From Pterois miles (lineage: Eukaryota; Chordata; Actinopteri; Perciformes; Scorpaenidae): a stretch of DNA of 64,000 nt. Under the pieces are notes generated by a model. That model was not told the origin of the DNA. It worked only from the letters and a program-made list of their open reading frames with translations, and searched no databases. Positions 34,451 through 45,500 of this stretch are shown one piece after another (position 1 is the stretch's first letter; every line of letters begins with the position of its first letter). The translations under genes and the position numbers were made by a program. The stretch is taken from NCBI GenBank assembly GCA_947000775.1, contig CAMQGK010000008.1:3986001-4050000 (forward strand), written 5' to 3'.

Positions 34451-35039
34451 GGGTCCATTATTATTTTTTAGGGTTTTCTGTAGCTTCACAGTGTTCCTAA
34501 TGTATTAGCAGTGACATTTTAATTTAAGTAAGTACGTTTTAGCATCTGAATGCTATTTTCTCAAACCCTTCTAAAACTTTTTCCCATGTGAACTGATATA
34601 GGTTTCTGCATGATGAAGTACTACATATATACTGTATATACATACTCTATATCCTCCTTTAACATTCAGTGTGTATAACTTGGATTGGACAATAATTTAG
34701 ATGGCGGTCGGCAAGTTAGTTTGGATCCAAAAGTCTCAATAAAAATCTATCCGATCGATTCAGCAACTCTCATGTTCTGCAAAGTAAAAATGACTATATT
34801 TGTGAATGAAGTCTAGTGGATTTGAATATAGGGATATAACAGCTTCAGTTCATGCCAGAAAGGGCTGTGTGACGGCGAACTAAAGCAGTAAAGATATTTT
34901 AAATGTAGCGTACATTTGAACTAACCTTTTCTAGGTGGCTAAAATATCTTTTTTATTTTGCTACTCGCGTCCACAGCCGCTTTACCTCGCCATCCGACAG
35001 CCATTTCCTATTTGCAGGTTTAACAACATTTAGAAAACT
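34451..35039. other. Mostly unique DNA, possible decayed element
   Basis: Around 34800-34960, words such as ATATAGGGATATAACAGCTT and AGGTGGCTAAAATATCT faintly resemble the interior of the family D element at 40843-41661. The match is too weak to annotate firmly. Confidence 0.3.
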
Positions 35040-35755
35040 GGGCTAAACTTAAACTTTTTAAGCATTCAAACGGCTTTTAAATACTGAATTTGAATATGTC
35101 GAAGTGCAGCAAAAACATACATAACCTAGATATCTAAAAACCCAAGCAACCACTGATTCAGTGCACTGGATTGGTATCAGGGCCAATACTAACATTATGA
35201 AGTGGGTCAGGCATGAGCCTTGATGTGACTCATCCAACTTAAACACAGTTTAGTGGAATTATAAAATGCTGTGGCAAATATTGTGATATTGGACTCTGAG
35301 AGAGTGTAGTCCTCTAAAAACGTTCACTTTTCGACTACATTTTGACCTGCGATCATGCTTAAGAAGACATATTTTCCTAACTTTCCTGTCCTTTCAAGGG
35401 ATACCGGATATCAGGCCGATACTGACAATTCTATGTTGTACACATTATATACTGTAATTTGAAGTCATGTTCAAGTTGTTGCTGCATTAACAATGTTTAA
35501 ACTTTTGTTTAAATCTGTTAATTTTGAAGTTTTTTTTTTTTTTTTACCAAACTGCTAGTCTACGTCTTATTATTTTGATAATAAAGAACAATTCAGTTGA
35601 TTTATTTGTATTTATTTGTTGGGAAATCAATTAAAGCGCATAAAAATATGATCCCAGTCACTTCCACACATACCGCTTATTAATTAAACACTGGTATCAG
35701 ATCAGCACACGGTATCGGCCGAAACCCAAAGCCCAGGTATCAGGTATTAGGCCAA
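35040..35755. repeat. Probable decayed DNA-transposon remnant (GATACCGG...GGTATCGGCC type)
   Basis: Words like ATACCGGATATCAGGCCGAT (35401) and ACACGGTATCGGCCGAAACC (35707) resemble a family rich in ATCGG/CCGAT that I recall from fish genomes. A T-run lies at 35530-35545. Boundaries are approximate and the class is uncertain. Confidence 0.4.
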
Positions 35756-37624
35756 AAAAGTTCTTTTACAGGGATGGGAAGTCGCAAGGTGCGCTTCATG
35801 TTTACAGAGAAGTCACATGAGATTTTCTACTTTAAGTCAGGCCTCTTTCAGCCCAAACAACTATCACATAACAAGTTGATCGTTCAATATTTCCTGTTAA
35901 GTCCTTTTAAGATTCTCCCAGTCTTACATGAAAGACTACGATGCAGCGGGAGGTCCGTTTTCCTGATGGCGGGGAGTGTTTAAAGAGGGAGAGGTCACTG
36001 GCAGTGCAGCGCCAGCCTTTCCTTCTTAATGACGCCTCAAAGTGAGAGCCCATCTTCCCCCCTAATTATTGTTGATTGCATCCATTATGTCATGTCCTGG
36101 TATCTAGGAGGCGCCGTTGGTGGTTCGGGCTAAATGGCAGCTACAGGTTAGCTTGTTTCTCAGAGATAATTGGACGTCAGTTTGGGGAAGCGAATACAGA
36201 AAGAAGAAAGCGTCTCTCGTCAGCAGGCTGTCCATTGTCAAATGTATTTTTTATGAGCTGGCGGACCTCTAGCCGAGCAGACTGAGGCCCGGGGTTGTGA
36301 CGCTTGCAAGATGTCAAGCACCTCTTCGTAGAAAACCCCCAAGCTCCATTTTAATGAAATTAACAAGCCTTTGCTAAAGAGTCTTATTAAAAAAATCTGC
36401 CGCATTGACGTCTGACACGGCAGCGGTCTACATTCCTTGAATAAAGTTTATAAGAAATAACAGGAAGTTCACAGCAAGCTTAATGGAAATTAAAAAGAGA
36501 AACATCATTATTGCAGCATCCACTGTACAGGAGGTCACGCTCTGGACCAGCATCTCCATTTATTACTCTTAAATTGCATTAAAAGAATATGAATAAAACA
36601 GCCAGTAAATGGATATAAAGGTACCAAAGGGAAACATTTTGTCTGCGGGTTACATTTCCCCCCCGAAAAAGAGAAACAGAAAAGATTAGAAAAGCACTCT
36701 GGGAGCAATTCTAAATCTCACAGATCAGCAGTGAAGGGACAGCCAAGCTGGCAACAGAGATATGGAGGCACAATGGTGAATCACTCCCACGCGTCCCACA
36801 ACAATGCAAGACAGGGCCAGTGACTCAGAAGTACTGATTCGCCTGTACTTGTACGTACGCGCTCCCACACTCCACCGCCATCCTCCAAATAGTTATGAAC
36901 ACGTATGCTAGCTAAGGCTGGTGTCTCTGGCTGCTCTCCAAATCTAGTAAAAATCATAGAGAGAGAATCACTGTGAGGACTTACTGCTGAGGGTAATATC
37001 TTACATTTGAGTACTCAATTACAGCTCGCTACTGTTCCTAATGTGTGTAATATTAGTTGAGCCAACAGACACGATTTGCATTTTTACAGATCTGACTTTG
37101 TTAAGGTGAAGCGGAGAAATTCCTCCCTATTTCTCTGCTCTGGTTTCCCCTCATCAGCTTACTTCTCCAGTGAAATCTCCCCTCTGTCCCCTTAATGCAG
37201 CTTTCTGCTTGTGTCTGCACGGAAAAGAGCTCAGGGCTCTTCTCTGCATTACTGAGATTGAAGAGAGAGTGAGAGCATGAGAGGGAGAGAGAGAGGAAAA
37301 GAAAGCCTCGTTCTCTATCAGCAGAACCACCAAACATTTCTGATGTGTGGACGCACTTTCCCACTTACTGAGCACGCTGGAAATTGCATGATAAATGCCT
37401 TATAACACATTTTGCATGTCCTATTGTAGGCTATGTATGACGATGCATGCAGCTTGGAAAGGCTGCATGTGTAAACCTCGCAACTGCTTAACAAAACCTA
37501 AAAAAAAGTAGGAGAGCATCAAGTTAATACTTCTTAGCGGCTAAGCTATAGCCACATTTAGCTAAATCACATAGCTTTGTTTCTAATAGTATTTCAGCAG
37601 AGCTTAAGTGGCAGTATTTTGACA
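35756..37624. other. Repeat-poor tract, no gene recognised
   Basis: Balanced composition, with a purine-rich patch near 37260-37310 (GAGAGAGAGAGGAAAAG). Frames at 37101-37375 are compositional. Possible conserved non-coding DNA. Confidence 0.4.
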
Positions 37625-37765
37625 TTTTGGAAATGTGCTCATTTGCTTTCATGCCAAGACAGAGGCAGATTTATATACTGATATCTGTTAGGAGAGGTCC
37701 ATAGCTTAGCAAACAAGGGGAAATAGCTGTCCAAAGTCCAAAAATATGCTTACCGGCAGCTCTAC
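37625..37765 (+). repeat. Interspersed repeat family F, fragment (copy 1)
   Basis: Shares the order TTTGCTTTCATGCCAAGA, CATAGCTTAGCAAAC and GGGGAAATAGCT with the start of the better-preserved copy at 50880-51060. Strongly diverged. Confidence 0.45.
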
Positions 37766-38399
37766 AGTTCGCCTTTAAAGACAATATGTCACATTTATTT
37801 AATCAGTATACCAGCACAAATGTAAAAATGTTAAATTGTATTTTCCCAGCGAGATATTTGCTTTAATATTTCTTATCCAGCCGTCAGTCATATGATGCCC
37901 ACAATAAGTCATGAGAACACCGCTGCTAACCCGGCTAACAGTTTAGCAAGCTAGCAAGTAGGTAACATGCAGGAAATGCAAAGGCACAATGACAGAGGAA
38001 AAAGATGAGATCTTTGGGAATATCAACATTTTCCTCAGACATAAAATTACAAAGAAAAACAGTGTACAACTAAAATTACAATATATTCACTTATTATGCG
38101 CCAAAAAATGAACGTCCATGGCCTCCGCCATTTCTGACAACGTCAACAAACACGTCACAGCTCGTGAACTCGGAGCTTTCAGAAATTTTGTGAATACCAC
38201 AAGTTGGTATGGTATGGTCATATGGACTCTTCTTGCGAACACGGTAAACACGACCGCCATTTGAAGACACCAATGGTGACTTCCTGGAACCCTGCTGATT
38301 GCCTGGCAACCTCACAGACTCATAGTTTGTGTTTTCTATGGACATACAATATTATGATGACATATTTGTTAGGCAAGCAGAAGGATTTGCACCAATAGA
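37766..38399. other. Unique DNA, nothing recognised
   Basis: No annotated feature. The 38090-38340 part might belong to an old repeat but has no second copy here. Confidence 0.4.
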
Positions 38400-38562
38400 C
38401 CTTATTAGTTGCGGGTGAAAGAACACAGGACCTTCAACCATGAGACTGTTTTCAATATTTATGTTACGTTGTTTACATACTTATTTCACGTGAAACCATG
38501 ATGTTTTTTCTAAATCAAACTAAGTGGTTTTGTTGCCTAAACCTATCCTCTGGCAGGATAAT
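38400..38562 (-). repeat. Interspersed repeat family G, copy 2
   Basis: Reverse-orientation relative of 42420-42640: AACACAGGACCTTCAACCAT and AAGTGGTTTTGTTGCCTAAA. Confidence 0.55.
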
Positions 38563-40842
38563 TGTCGATGTGTGATGCAATAGTATAAAAGAGTGATAAA
38601 GTCACTGAACTAACAGCAATAGCAGCAACAACCTACTGATCACACTAGACCAAGTAAAGTAAAAGCCGTTTTGCTTCAGTGCGATGTGAAAATGTGGGGC
38701 GGGAATGCACATTATCTGTTCTTATCATCTTTATTCATTAATATTAGCAAGTGCATATCAGCTACATTACCATCTTCATCGTATCCTAGCATATACTGTC
38801 CTTGATTTGGTTACTGAGGTAATCGTCGCGGTGTTTGTCGTACACTTGTCAGACCGTTTATTACCACAAAACAAGACTGAGCTGAAGGTTTGTTTTATTG
38901 CTTATTAATTCAACTTTTGATTTGCAAAAGGAAGACTGCTACTTTCAAAAGTAACAGTCTTGGTTTAAATACAGCAAACATTAAAGGTTGACAACCACAA
39001 AAATTAGCTGAAAATGTCTTATTTATTTGCACTGAATAAAAAAACACTTAATCACTCTGAATCACATCCACTGTGCAGTGTGGTCTGGTGAAGATGGTGC
39101 AGCAGTTTCCCTGCTAGCTTAAAATATAATGTTCCAAAACCCAAACCTGTGAGTCACTCCCAGCAGCAGCACAACATCGACTGAGCGGACTGCTTTTCTA
39201 AACTTGATGGCTCTTCCCACGGGTGGCAGGAGATAGTGCGGTCAGACCTCAGGCTCTTTCCAAACACACAGATTCCTGAAGCAATTCATACATACAAATA
39301 TGCATGATGCATTCCAACACATCAATAACGCCTGAGCAAGGAAGAAATTGTTGCCAAAATTGAAGGACGCTTCGAAAAACTGTCCGGTATTAAGAAGACA
39401 CAGTGAGTGCTCTCACAGTATCTCAGTGTGTTATATATATATACTTTGCCACCGGACTGTGTGATACTCAGCGAGGGGGCCAATTTGAGGAAGATGGGTA
39501 CTGACGATGGCCCTCGTCGCCACATGGCACCTGTCAGTGCCTGCGCTGACATGTGGGACTGAGGTGCACCTCCTCCCCTGCCGAACACTCGGATAGAGAG
39601 AGATATATGGCAGGTAGCCTTTAAAAGTCTGCCGCTTGGCAACACTGCATCATTAACAGGCCTGCTGAAGGCCTGATGCTTGGCCTGCTTCCAGGAAAAG
39701 AGAGGGAGAGTTCAGCAGCACCACCTCCCCCTCCCGAGCTGCCTCCATACATCATCCTCTAGCTTTAGAGCACTATGCAAAGTCAGCACTTCTCAACCAT
39801 CTACCTTTAACACATCAAATGCATGCCCGCCAGCCTCTTTTCACTGAGTAAAAAAAAAAAAAAAAGAACAACAGGAGAAGTGCAGGGAAGGTGGCGGAGT
39901 GTAACCATTAGGATACCTGGTGGGTCATGCTGCCGCTCTCATTTGTCCCCATTCTCTCCCCCCAATTGCACTCAAACAAACCAAAAAGTTCAATTCCCCA
40001 TCTCGAGTTTTAGATCAAGATCAAGTGGCTTCTCCGTAATACAATCCAATTTACTGTAAAATACCAATTACTGGTAAAGAAAAAGGCCAATCCATTTAAA
40101 GTGAAAGTTGCATTATTAGAGCAGTAAGTGGTGTCTTCATGAGAATGCAGGCTTAGCAGAACTTAACAAGCGAGGCAGCTAAGCGACATCAAAGAGGGCT
40201 AACTCGAGGAGCTGCACGAGTGCACAAATCACTTATCATAATTATCGCTGCTCTCTCCCCGCCCCGGGCCCCAATTCGCAAATCGTGATCCTAAGGCGTG
40301 TTGAAATGCCACATTTGTGAGGTAGTTAATTAAGGAGAGTCCAAAGCAAAAACAAGGAGTGAAATGAATGAAAAGATGGTGATCGTCAAGAGGTTGCCTT
40401 GATGAGATGCAGCCAATAGGGAGCTACAAATCCAGGAAGGATAATATAAAGAGTGAGGGGGAAGGTGCGGTCATCTGATGCTCTTTACCCCGCAATTTAT
40501 GGCACATTGGGATGAGCACCAGGGGAAAAAGATGGGTTGGTTTGATGTGTTTTATGAGCCTTGCAGGCCGCCCAGTCAGTGGCCATTACAGGAATGTTAG
40601 AAAGTAATCCATGAAGTCGACACCTCCCGTAACTGATTTCCTGACACCAGCTAGCTCCTCAGCCATGCTTGTGACATGCTAGCAAACCTCATTAATTTCA
40701 GTTGCAGTTTGTAAATAAGCCTACTTGCCTTGCTCAAATGTGCCATCATCTTTTCATGCCTTCTGTGCATCCATGTCTTAGCAATACAGCGTGCCAACTT
40801 TGGCTGGTCTAACAGGGGCCTCCTGGGAGTCTTTCAATTGCA
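38563..40842. other. Repeat-poor tract, no gene recognised
   Basis: Includes an A-run at 39850-39864. A 107-codon minus frame at 39322-39645 shows no known motif. Parts of 40080-40600 are evenly composed and might be conserved non-coding DNA. Confidence 0.4.
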
Positions 40843-41661
40843 TTAAAGGGCTAGTTTGGAAGTTTTCGGATTGTATGAAGTACTTATGCATAGTCAGTAG
40901 ATTACCTACAGTAGATGACGGTTGGCATGCCCCCACGGGACGGCGACAAAATGAATTTTAGCCACCTAAAAGAAACCTAAAAAAAGTCAATATCATTTGA
41001 AGTGTACACTACATTTAGAATATTTCCACAGGTTTACTTTACCTTATATGCTCTCCCCAAGGCCACCAGAGTCAACTGAAAATCTGTAATTTTACCTCGA
41101 TCAAGGCAGTGGTACACCAGCAACTCCGGTCTTCTGCAAGGTAAAATTACTGTTTTATTTTGTATTTTTAATGGAGTCTAGCTGCTTTGGCAAGAGCATA
41201 CATAACAGCTTCAGTTCCCCTTTGGAAACAGACTGTATAGCTGTCTCACAGCAAGGTAAACCAACATAAATATTATAAGTATAGAATACACTTAAACTGA
41301 TGACCTACCGCTGCCTCGATCAAGGTAAAATTACATTTTCTTTTAATGGAGTCTGATGGCTTTAGCGAGAGCACAGACGTGTACAATGACTTAAGTTCCC
41401 CATCTGGGATGTTTGTCTGACGCAAGGTAAACTTGTAAATATAGCATACACCTAAACTGATATTGATTTCAGGTGGGTCTTTATTTAGCTGGCCAAAATA
41501 CGCTTTGCTGCCAGCTCCTTCAGCAGTGTTTCCGTCTGCTAACTCCTGGCTGTTTCTCCAAACTGGGAGCGTGCCGACCGTCATCCACTGAAGGTAACAC
41601 ACCGGCTATGGATAAGAACCTCACACAACCCCACCACAAAACACCCAAACTCTCCTTTTAA
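40843..41661. mobile_element. TTAA-bounded miniature element (family D, copy 2) with internal duplication
   Basis: TTAA lies at 40843-40846 and 41658-41661. The left end AAAGGGCTAGTTTGGAAGTT and right end AAAACACCCAAACTCTCCTT are inverted relatives, and both resemble 23159-23730. Its 819 bp exceed copy 1. The extra length comes from an internal direct duplication of about 200 bp: AAGGTAAAATTAC recurs at about 41140 and 41325, and GCAAGGTAAAC-type words recur at about 41252 and 41423. Non-coding. Confidence 0.75.
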
Positions 41662-42419
41662 GAGCCATCTGTTGTCCACTGGGGAGTCTGACAGTTGCAG
41701 TCGTCATCTGGAATGTTCATTTTGCTCTCTTTCTTTCTTCAAGGCTGCTCCATCAGCACCTCTTATACACAAGCTGCCTTGTAGTTCAGAGCGAGCGTGT
41801 TGTTTCTCAAGGGAAGACTTTACCCTCCGGTTATGATGGAGGCCGATCTCAAAGAGGAGCTATGCATATGAGTAGTAAGAAGAGGGAGCAACAGTGGCTG
41901 GCCTGGAGGACGATGTCACAGGTTATTCTGGCAGCTCGGAAGCTTTTAATGCTAGATGAGGAAGAATCTGCACGTGTGCATACAAGAGTTTATATTCGAG
42001 AACGCGCATACATGTTTCATGATTTCAGGGAATAATTTTGTTAATGATGCTTGGATGGCCAGATTGGACATTAAAAAGAGAAAGGGTGTACTCCATTGCT
42101 TGAAGCATTACTGCAGGTTGAGTTACTCCACTTCATCCTCATGCTTAAAGAAGCACACATTTTGTAAGAACTGAAGTAGGCAGGAAACTATTCAATCCAT
42201 CTCTGTTGGGTCCTCAACATTAATCATTAAAGCCCAGAATGTTGCCATTTTGTACACCTCACTTTCTTCTGCTCATGTTCTTCATATACTGCATCTTCAC
42301 AACCCGGCCTCATGGGAAGGCGAATAAATAGTACGACATTTATCTGCGTGTCTTGATAACGTTCGGCTTTTTGCATGTCATTCAAGGCCACGTCATTACC
42401 ATGAAATGGTCACGCTTAT
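41662..42419. other. Unique DNA, nothing recognised
   Basis: No repeat or coding signal recognised. Confidence 0.45.
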
Positions 42420-42640
42420 GTTTATGCAGGAAAACCACTTAGGTTTAGGAAAAACATCACGGTTGAGCTTAAAATTAGTATGCAAATTAAGTAAAATACA
42501 TATTGCCAATGTAATATAAAAAAAGCATGTCACAAATACACTAACAGACCTTAAAAATCAACGACACTTTGGGACAGGAACACCGGTTTTGAACACAGGT
42601 CTCCTGGTTGAAAGTCCTGTAGTCTGTAGACCCGTCCACC
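42420..42640 (+). repeat. Interspersed repeat family G, copy 3
   Basis: CCACTTAGGTTTAGGAAAAA followed, after a foreign insertion or divergence, by ACACAGGTCTCCTGGTTGAA and TGTAGACCCGTCCACCATTA. Confidence 0.6.
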
Positions 42641-42784
42641 ATTAGTAGTCTTTATTAGTAGTCTTATGTCATTAGCTCTGAGTGCAGCATATCTACATGG
42701 ATGTGTTTGCATTGCAGTCAATACCGACTACATTTTTGCACGTTGTCCAGCAACACAAGCAATCAGTGCCCTTACGTAAGGGCC

Positions 42785-42995
42785 CCCTGTGGTGTTTAGG
42801 CAACAAAATGAATTGGTTAGGTTTAGGAAAAGATCACAGTTTGGGTTAAAATAACTACAAAAGTGGCGTTAACTAAATATGGAAGTTGCATGACAAATCG
42901 ACGTTGACTTCTGGTTTTACATGAGACATGAACACCGGTCTCCTGGGTAAATGTCTTTTGTTTTTGGACCAATCGGTCCACACCTCCCTACACAG
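42785..42995 (+). repeat. Interspersed repeat family G, copy 4
   Basis: The best-preserved copy: TGGTTAGGTTTAGGAAAAGA, AGTTTGGGTTAAAATAACTA, GACGTTGACTTCTGGTTTTA and CACCGGTCTCCTGGGTAAAT. The 3' end resembles a reversed tRNA-like stretch, but too weakly to call it a SINE. Confidence 0.65.
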
Positions 42996-43109
42996 ACTTT
43001 GTTGTTCTTTCAAGTATGCCACCTGTCTTGGCTCCGAATTATGTCAACTGCGTACAAATTGATTGTGTGGGTTATACAGTATATGAATAATAGTGCATTA
43101 CTAGCGTTT

Positions 43110-43300
43110 CATAACTATAGCTACAAACAGTGAGAACAAAGTGGAGCATTTAAAAGCTACAGAGCCATATATGTTCCTTAAGAGTTGGTGGAGACCAAAA
43201 AAGGCTAAAAAGAAGGGGGAACATTGGACATGTATTTGCTACGCAGCAAAAAATTAATCCAAATAAATGCTCATGCTGCTGAGAATCACAATGACTTCTC
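43110..43300 (+). repeat. Interspersed repeat family B, copy 3
   Basis: Matches 12280-12390 in order: GAGCATTTAAAAGCTACAGA, GCCATATATGTTCCTTAAGA, GTTGGTGGAGACCAAAA. Confidence 0.65.
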
Positions 43301-43736
43301 ATGTTTGCAACTGTTGGATGATCTAGTTTAACATTTACAGCAATAGCTTCTGCAATGTGCTGCCAACACACTGTGCCTCATCCATCTCCAAATAGAAAGT
43401 GCAGGTAGACATGGTGCTGAAGGGAGAGTCTGGTCTACGTCTTCACTGAAGCCGAGTCAGACTGAGATTTGACATTTCCCTGTCGATATTTCCCCTCTAT
43501 TTTTCACTCAAAAAATTTCCTCCTTGTCTTTGCATCACCTGTGGTGGACCCAATGGAAAACTAGCATCCTAACCAGCACACAGCTGGCTTTCTTCTGGTC
43601 ATGTGCTTCTACTTTTACATTATTCTCTGTAGATCTCTTGTTAAGTTCACATAATGTATTTCATTGTCGCAGATAAGAAACAGAACAGCTGAAATAGCAA
43701 CACGACTTTGTCCCCATTGTCTGCAGTGATGACGCA
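43301..43736. other. Unique DNA, nothing recognised
   Basis: No repeat or coding signal. Confidence 0.45.
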
Positions 43737-43904
43737 GCAAACAGAAGGGAACATATTGTTCGAGGCTTTACAGCAAGGTCTACATTAAGTTGCTTAACCT
43801 CATACATCTGCACAGTATGTATAAACATGAGCTGTAGGATCTACTGCATAGTTACATAGCTCAAACCTCCTCCATTCTCTAGAAGAAACCCTGGTTATCA
43901 TCCT
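43737..43904. repeat. Local duplication, presumed source copy (168 bp)
   Basis: Nearly identical to 44904-45072, with four substitutions and one 1-base insertion in the second copy. This copy sits in otherwise unique DNA without a LINE tail, so it is the likely source. Landmarks are GGGAACATATTGTTCGAGGC at its start and AGAAGAAACCCTGGTTATCA at its end. Confidence 0.95.
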
Positions 43905-44112
43905 CCACTGGTAAGTATTTTACCTCTGGCTTCCTGTTACACTCATGGTAAAACATGCAGATAATTGCTTTTAAATGGTGACATGGCTTGCAGATGACAG
44001 ACTGTGTCAACATGCCGTGATTAAATGGTGGGATTTGCATGTAGTGCAGTGGATGCGTGACAAATTGAACGCAAGCCATTTAGGATTACTTCAAAAACAG
44101 CAGGTCAACAAC
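43905..44112. other. Unique DNA
   Basis: Short spacer with a chance frame at 43975-44220. Confidence 0.4.
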
Positions 44113-44566
44113 TTAAAGGGGAACGCCACCAACATTAATAATTCCAACATGGCCGAGGAAGGTTCAATCAATAATTGTGAGCATGAGCTTCTCTGTCAAA
44201 GCCAGAAACCAGAGAAGTAAGTCAAACTTGTGATGCTGCTCCATAGACAACGAATGGGAGACTGATTTTTTTTTTTATACCCAAATGAGCTTTATTCTAT
44301 CGTAGTGATCTCAGCTGTGGAACAGAAAATGTCCCCATATACCCGGATCATTCCCCTGGGTGCTCTCAGTGTCATCTACAATATCTTTCCCAATTCATTG
44401 TCTATTGAGCAGCTCCACACTTTATACCGTATGACATCGCAAGTTTGAGTTTTAGTACTCCAGTTATTGGATTCGGGAGAGAGTCGTTCATGTCTAACAT
44501 TTTTGGACTGCCTTAGATCATAGGAATAACGTATACATTTTTAAAATGGACACAGTTCCCCTTTAA
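44113..44566. mobile_element. TTAA-bounded miniature element with GGGGAAC ends
   Basis: TTAA lies at 44113-44116 and 44563-44566. The left end AAAGGGGAAC is mirrored by GTTCCCCTTT at the right. It is 454 bp long and non-coding. Its right TTAA is shared with, or abuts, the next element. Confidence 0.7.
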
Positions 44567-44800
44567 AGGGTAAGTTTGGTGTTTTTTAGACCGGATCAAG
44601 TGAAATGTTAAAACGTTTTATTTCTCTGTAGGGTCCCTACCGTAATGTTGTTGGACACTTGAGCACTTTTAGTGGATGTACATTGATGGTACAGTGGACA
44701 GTGTCCTCCCTCAATACTGGACCAAATTCAAAAATTGTTGTCCCTGCTGGACACAAAAACATGGGAAAATAGGTTGAAAAATACAAAAATTACGCTTTAA
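44563..44800. mobile_element. Second TTAA-type element abutting the first
   Basis: Begins TTAAAGGGTAAGTTTGGTGT, like other TTAA elements of fish. A TTAA at 44797-44800 could be its right end, but the inverted repeat there is poor, so the end is uncertain. Confidence 0.4.
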
Positions 44801-44850
44801 ACATCCATTATACCAATGACATCTCTGTATGCGACCAAGAAGTTCACCAA

Positions 44851-44903
44851 TAAGATAAGATAAGATAAGATGAACCTTTATTAATCCTCGGAGGGAAATT
44901 CAG
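44851..44903 (-). mobile_element. LINE 3' tail (type 2, minus strand)
   Basis: On the minus strand it reads TGAATTTCCCTCCGAGGATT, AATAAAGGTTCATCTTATC and three more pentamers, as at 59160-59208. Immediately upstream on that strand lies the duplicated local segment (44904-45072) instead of LINE sequence. Confidence 0.85.
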
Positions 44904-45072
44904 GCAAACAGAAGGGAACATATTGTTCGAGACTTTACAGCAAGGTCTAGATTAAGTTGCTTAACCTCATACATCTGTACAGTATGTATAAACATGAGCT
45001 GTAGGATCTACTGCATAGTTACATCAGCTCAAACCTCCTCCATTCTCTAGAAGAAACCCTGGTAATCATCCT
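44904..45072. repeat. Local duplication fused to the LINE tail (169 bp)
   Basis: Copy of 43737-43904 in direct orientation, 1,167 bp downstream and about 97% identical. It starts exactly where the LINE tail ends and stops at ATCATCCT. No target duplication could be read around the composite insertion. Confidence 0.95.
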
Positions 45073-45247
45073 ATTGTGTAATAAAAACATCCCTCAGTGC
45101 TTTTAATTTCAATTTATGAAAAAATTCCAAGTGTTAATTATATTTTGAATGCCGCCATTTCAAAATAACCTGAATAAATGAATAGTCATGAATGTTACGG
45201 GTTTAGACTTTTACATTTAGTCAACTTAGTCATGAATGAATACATGT

Positions 45248-45500
45248 AGAATATTTCTTGCAGTGTGTAGGATTTGGTGGCATCTAGTGGGGAGTTTGCA
45301 GATTGCAACTAACTGAAATTTCTCCCGTGGGCTAAACAAGTAGCAGAACTACAGCAGCTGACACAAAAAGTGTTTGGTTAGTCCGTTCTGGGGGAACCCA
45401 CTCCATATGTGGATATAAAAGGCTCATTCCAAGGTGACGAAAACACAGCGAATCTTATTTTTAGGTGAACATACCTATCAATGCTACACACTGTTCTCTT
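45248..45500 (+). repeat. Teleost interspersed repeat fragment (family I)
   Basis: The words GTGTAGGATTTGGTGGCATC, GTTTGGTTAGTCCGTTCTGG and GATATAAAAGGCTCATTCCA match, by memory, a common fish miniature element that ends near CTACACACTG. Single copy here. Confidence 0.5.
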
